Shown piece by piece: positions 30,269-30,969 of a stretch of 30,969 nt of DNA. The notes under the pieces are model-generated. The model was not told the DNA's origin. It worked only from the letters and a program-made list of their open reading frames with translations, and made no database searches. Location of the stretch: assembly GCA_001466705.2 (NCBI GenBank), contig LATX02000045.1, positions 1 through 30,969 on the forward strand, read 5' to 3'. Every line of letters starts with the position of its first letter. Within the stretch, counting starts at the first letter, position 1. The position numbers and the translations under genes were made by a program. Origin of the DNA: Moniliophthora roreri. Lineage: Eukaryota > Basidiomycota > Agaricomycetes > Agaricales > Marasmiaceae.

Positions 30269-30969
30269 ATTCACTCTCCGTGTCTCGCTGTGGCGATCCT
30301 TCGATGCAGTCACCAATACCCCGTAGATCTTCATTATGCAGGGACGATGTTTAAGTTTCATATGACATTGAACCATCATTGCCAGGGCCCGCTGTGCTGA
30401 ATGGAATACAGCCATGATCAACCAACCATACCACAGCATGTTTCCAAGTCATGGGAGCATTGCATACGTTCTCTCGGAATCGTAGCGGAAGAGAATCTCC
30501 GTGAGTAATGCTATGTGGAAGGTCGAAAAAACAGGATTGCACAACAGCTTCAGCTTTTGAAACCCAAGGCTCACTCACCAAATGACGGCGTCCCGCGGTG
30601 TTACTTGCTGATGATCATGACGACGAAAGTCGATCAGATTTACCTGGATGGAGGCATGGCGCCGGTAGACACGACCTCCTGGCATAGTTACGGTGGAGAG
30701 TGCTGTATTCGTTAGTGATGATCCCCCTTGATCGTTACGATGATTCTCCCTCCAGCTTGGCGCCACACTACGAGCCCGTGCGAGGACAGTCTCGAACTCA
30801 ACATATTCTCAAGGAAACCTCGAGTCATACACGCTCTTGTGCTATACAGCGCGTTCTTCCTTGCAGTTACTCTCGGAGAAATAAGTTGCTGAATCATTGC
30901 CTTTTCCGTCTTGCGCCACAGAAAGTCAACAGCATAAATTATCATCTATAGAACGGGGTAAGGATATCC

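Larger units (their letters stand above)
29612..30969. repeat. Repeat D, copy 2 (CpG-rich), running off the window
   Basis: This matches 24419-25519 and is clearly the less mutated copy. It contains a 54-bp stretch (about 29805-29860) absent from copy 1 and is split by a TIR element at 30050-30268. The match continues to the last base, so the repeat extends beyond the window. No recognised domain is encoded; a minus-strand frame near 30712-30945 is shared with copy 1. Confidence 0.8.

Overview
The window looks like a transposon-rich stretch of a filamentous fungal genome. The evidence is a 54-nt spliceosomal-type intron with GT/AG ends, Ty3/gypsy chromoviruses with chromodomains, CACTA-type MITEs, and strong C-to-T / G-to-A decay in repeats (often CpG to TpG or CpA) while the gene islands keep their CpG. 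The Gag style suggests an Agaricomycete, but another CpG-methylating fungus such as a truffle cannot be excluded. Single n characters at 4271, 23795, 25656, 27373 and 30202 all coincide with abrupt sequence breaks at or beside repeats. I treat them as contig joins, so the window is probably not one contiguous molecule.

Layout: 1-875 unassigned; 876-1996 first copy of dispersed repeat A; 1997-3413 an LTR plus decayed gag of one retrotransposon (element C); 3414-4270 an LTR-like sequence on the minus strand; 4272-7062 second copy of repeat A, split by a 1,987-bp terminal-inverted-repeat (TIR) element (4497-6483); 7063-7778 unassigned; 7779-18107 a second TIR element of the same kind carrying a three-level nest. 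In that nest a gypsy chromovirus (8799-17368, element G1) sits inside the TIR element, and a 748-bp CACTA-type MITE (12792-13539) sits inside the pol of G1. From 18282 to 23074 lies a second, 5'-truncated chromovirus (G2), interrupted by a 1.74-kb solo-LTR-like insertion and ending in another CACTA MITE.

From 24419 on there are a CpG-decayed copy of repeat D, then a CpG-rich gene island (25657-29611) with two diverged copies of one gene neighbourhood. The complete copy holds an intact 192-codon gene (28161-28739) preceded by the third copy of repeat A, which here supplies the promoter. The other copy retains only the 3' end of the paralogue, followed by a small two-exon gene on the minus strand. 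The window closes with a CpG-rich copy of repeat D, itself split by a young element with 66-bp perfect inverted ends.

G1 is the most informative element. Gag and pol are each open in a single frame apart from nonsense codons that all fit C/G transitions. They are joined by a GGGTTTT slippery heptamer immediately before the gag stop. Downstream of the chromodomain, one base after the pol stop, begins a third ORF with a serine-rich start, a Pro-rich/acidic middle and a RING-like zinc finger. G2 has an apparently related ORF at the same place. This ORF3 is my best candidate for a poorly described system.
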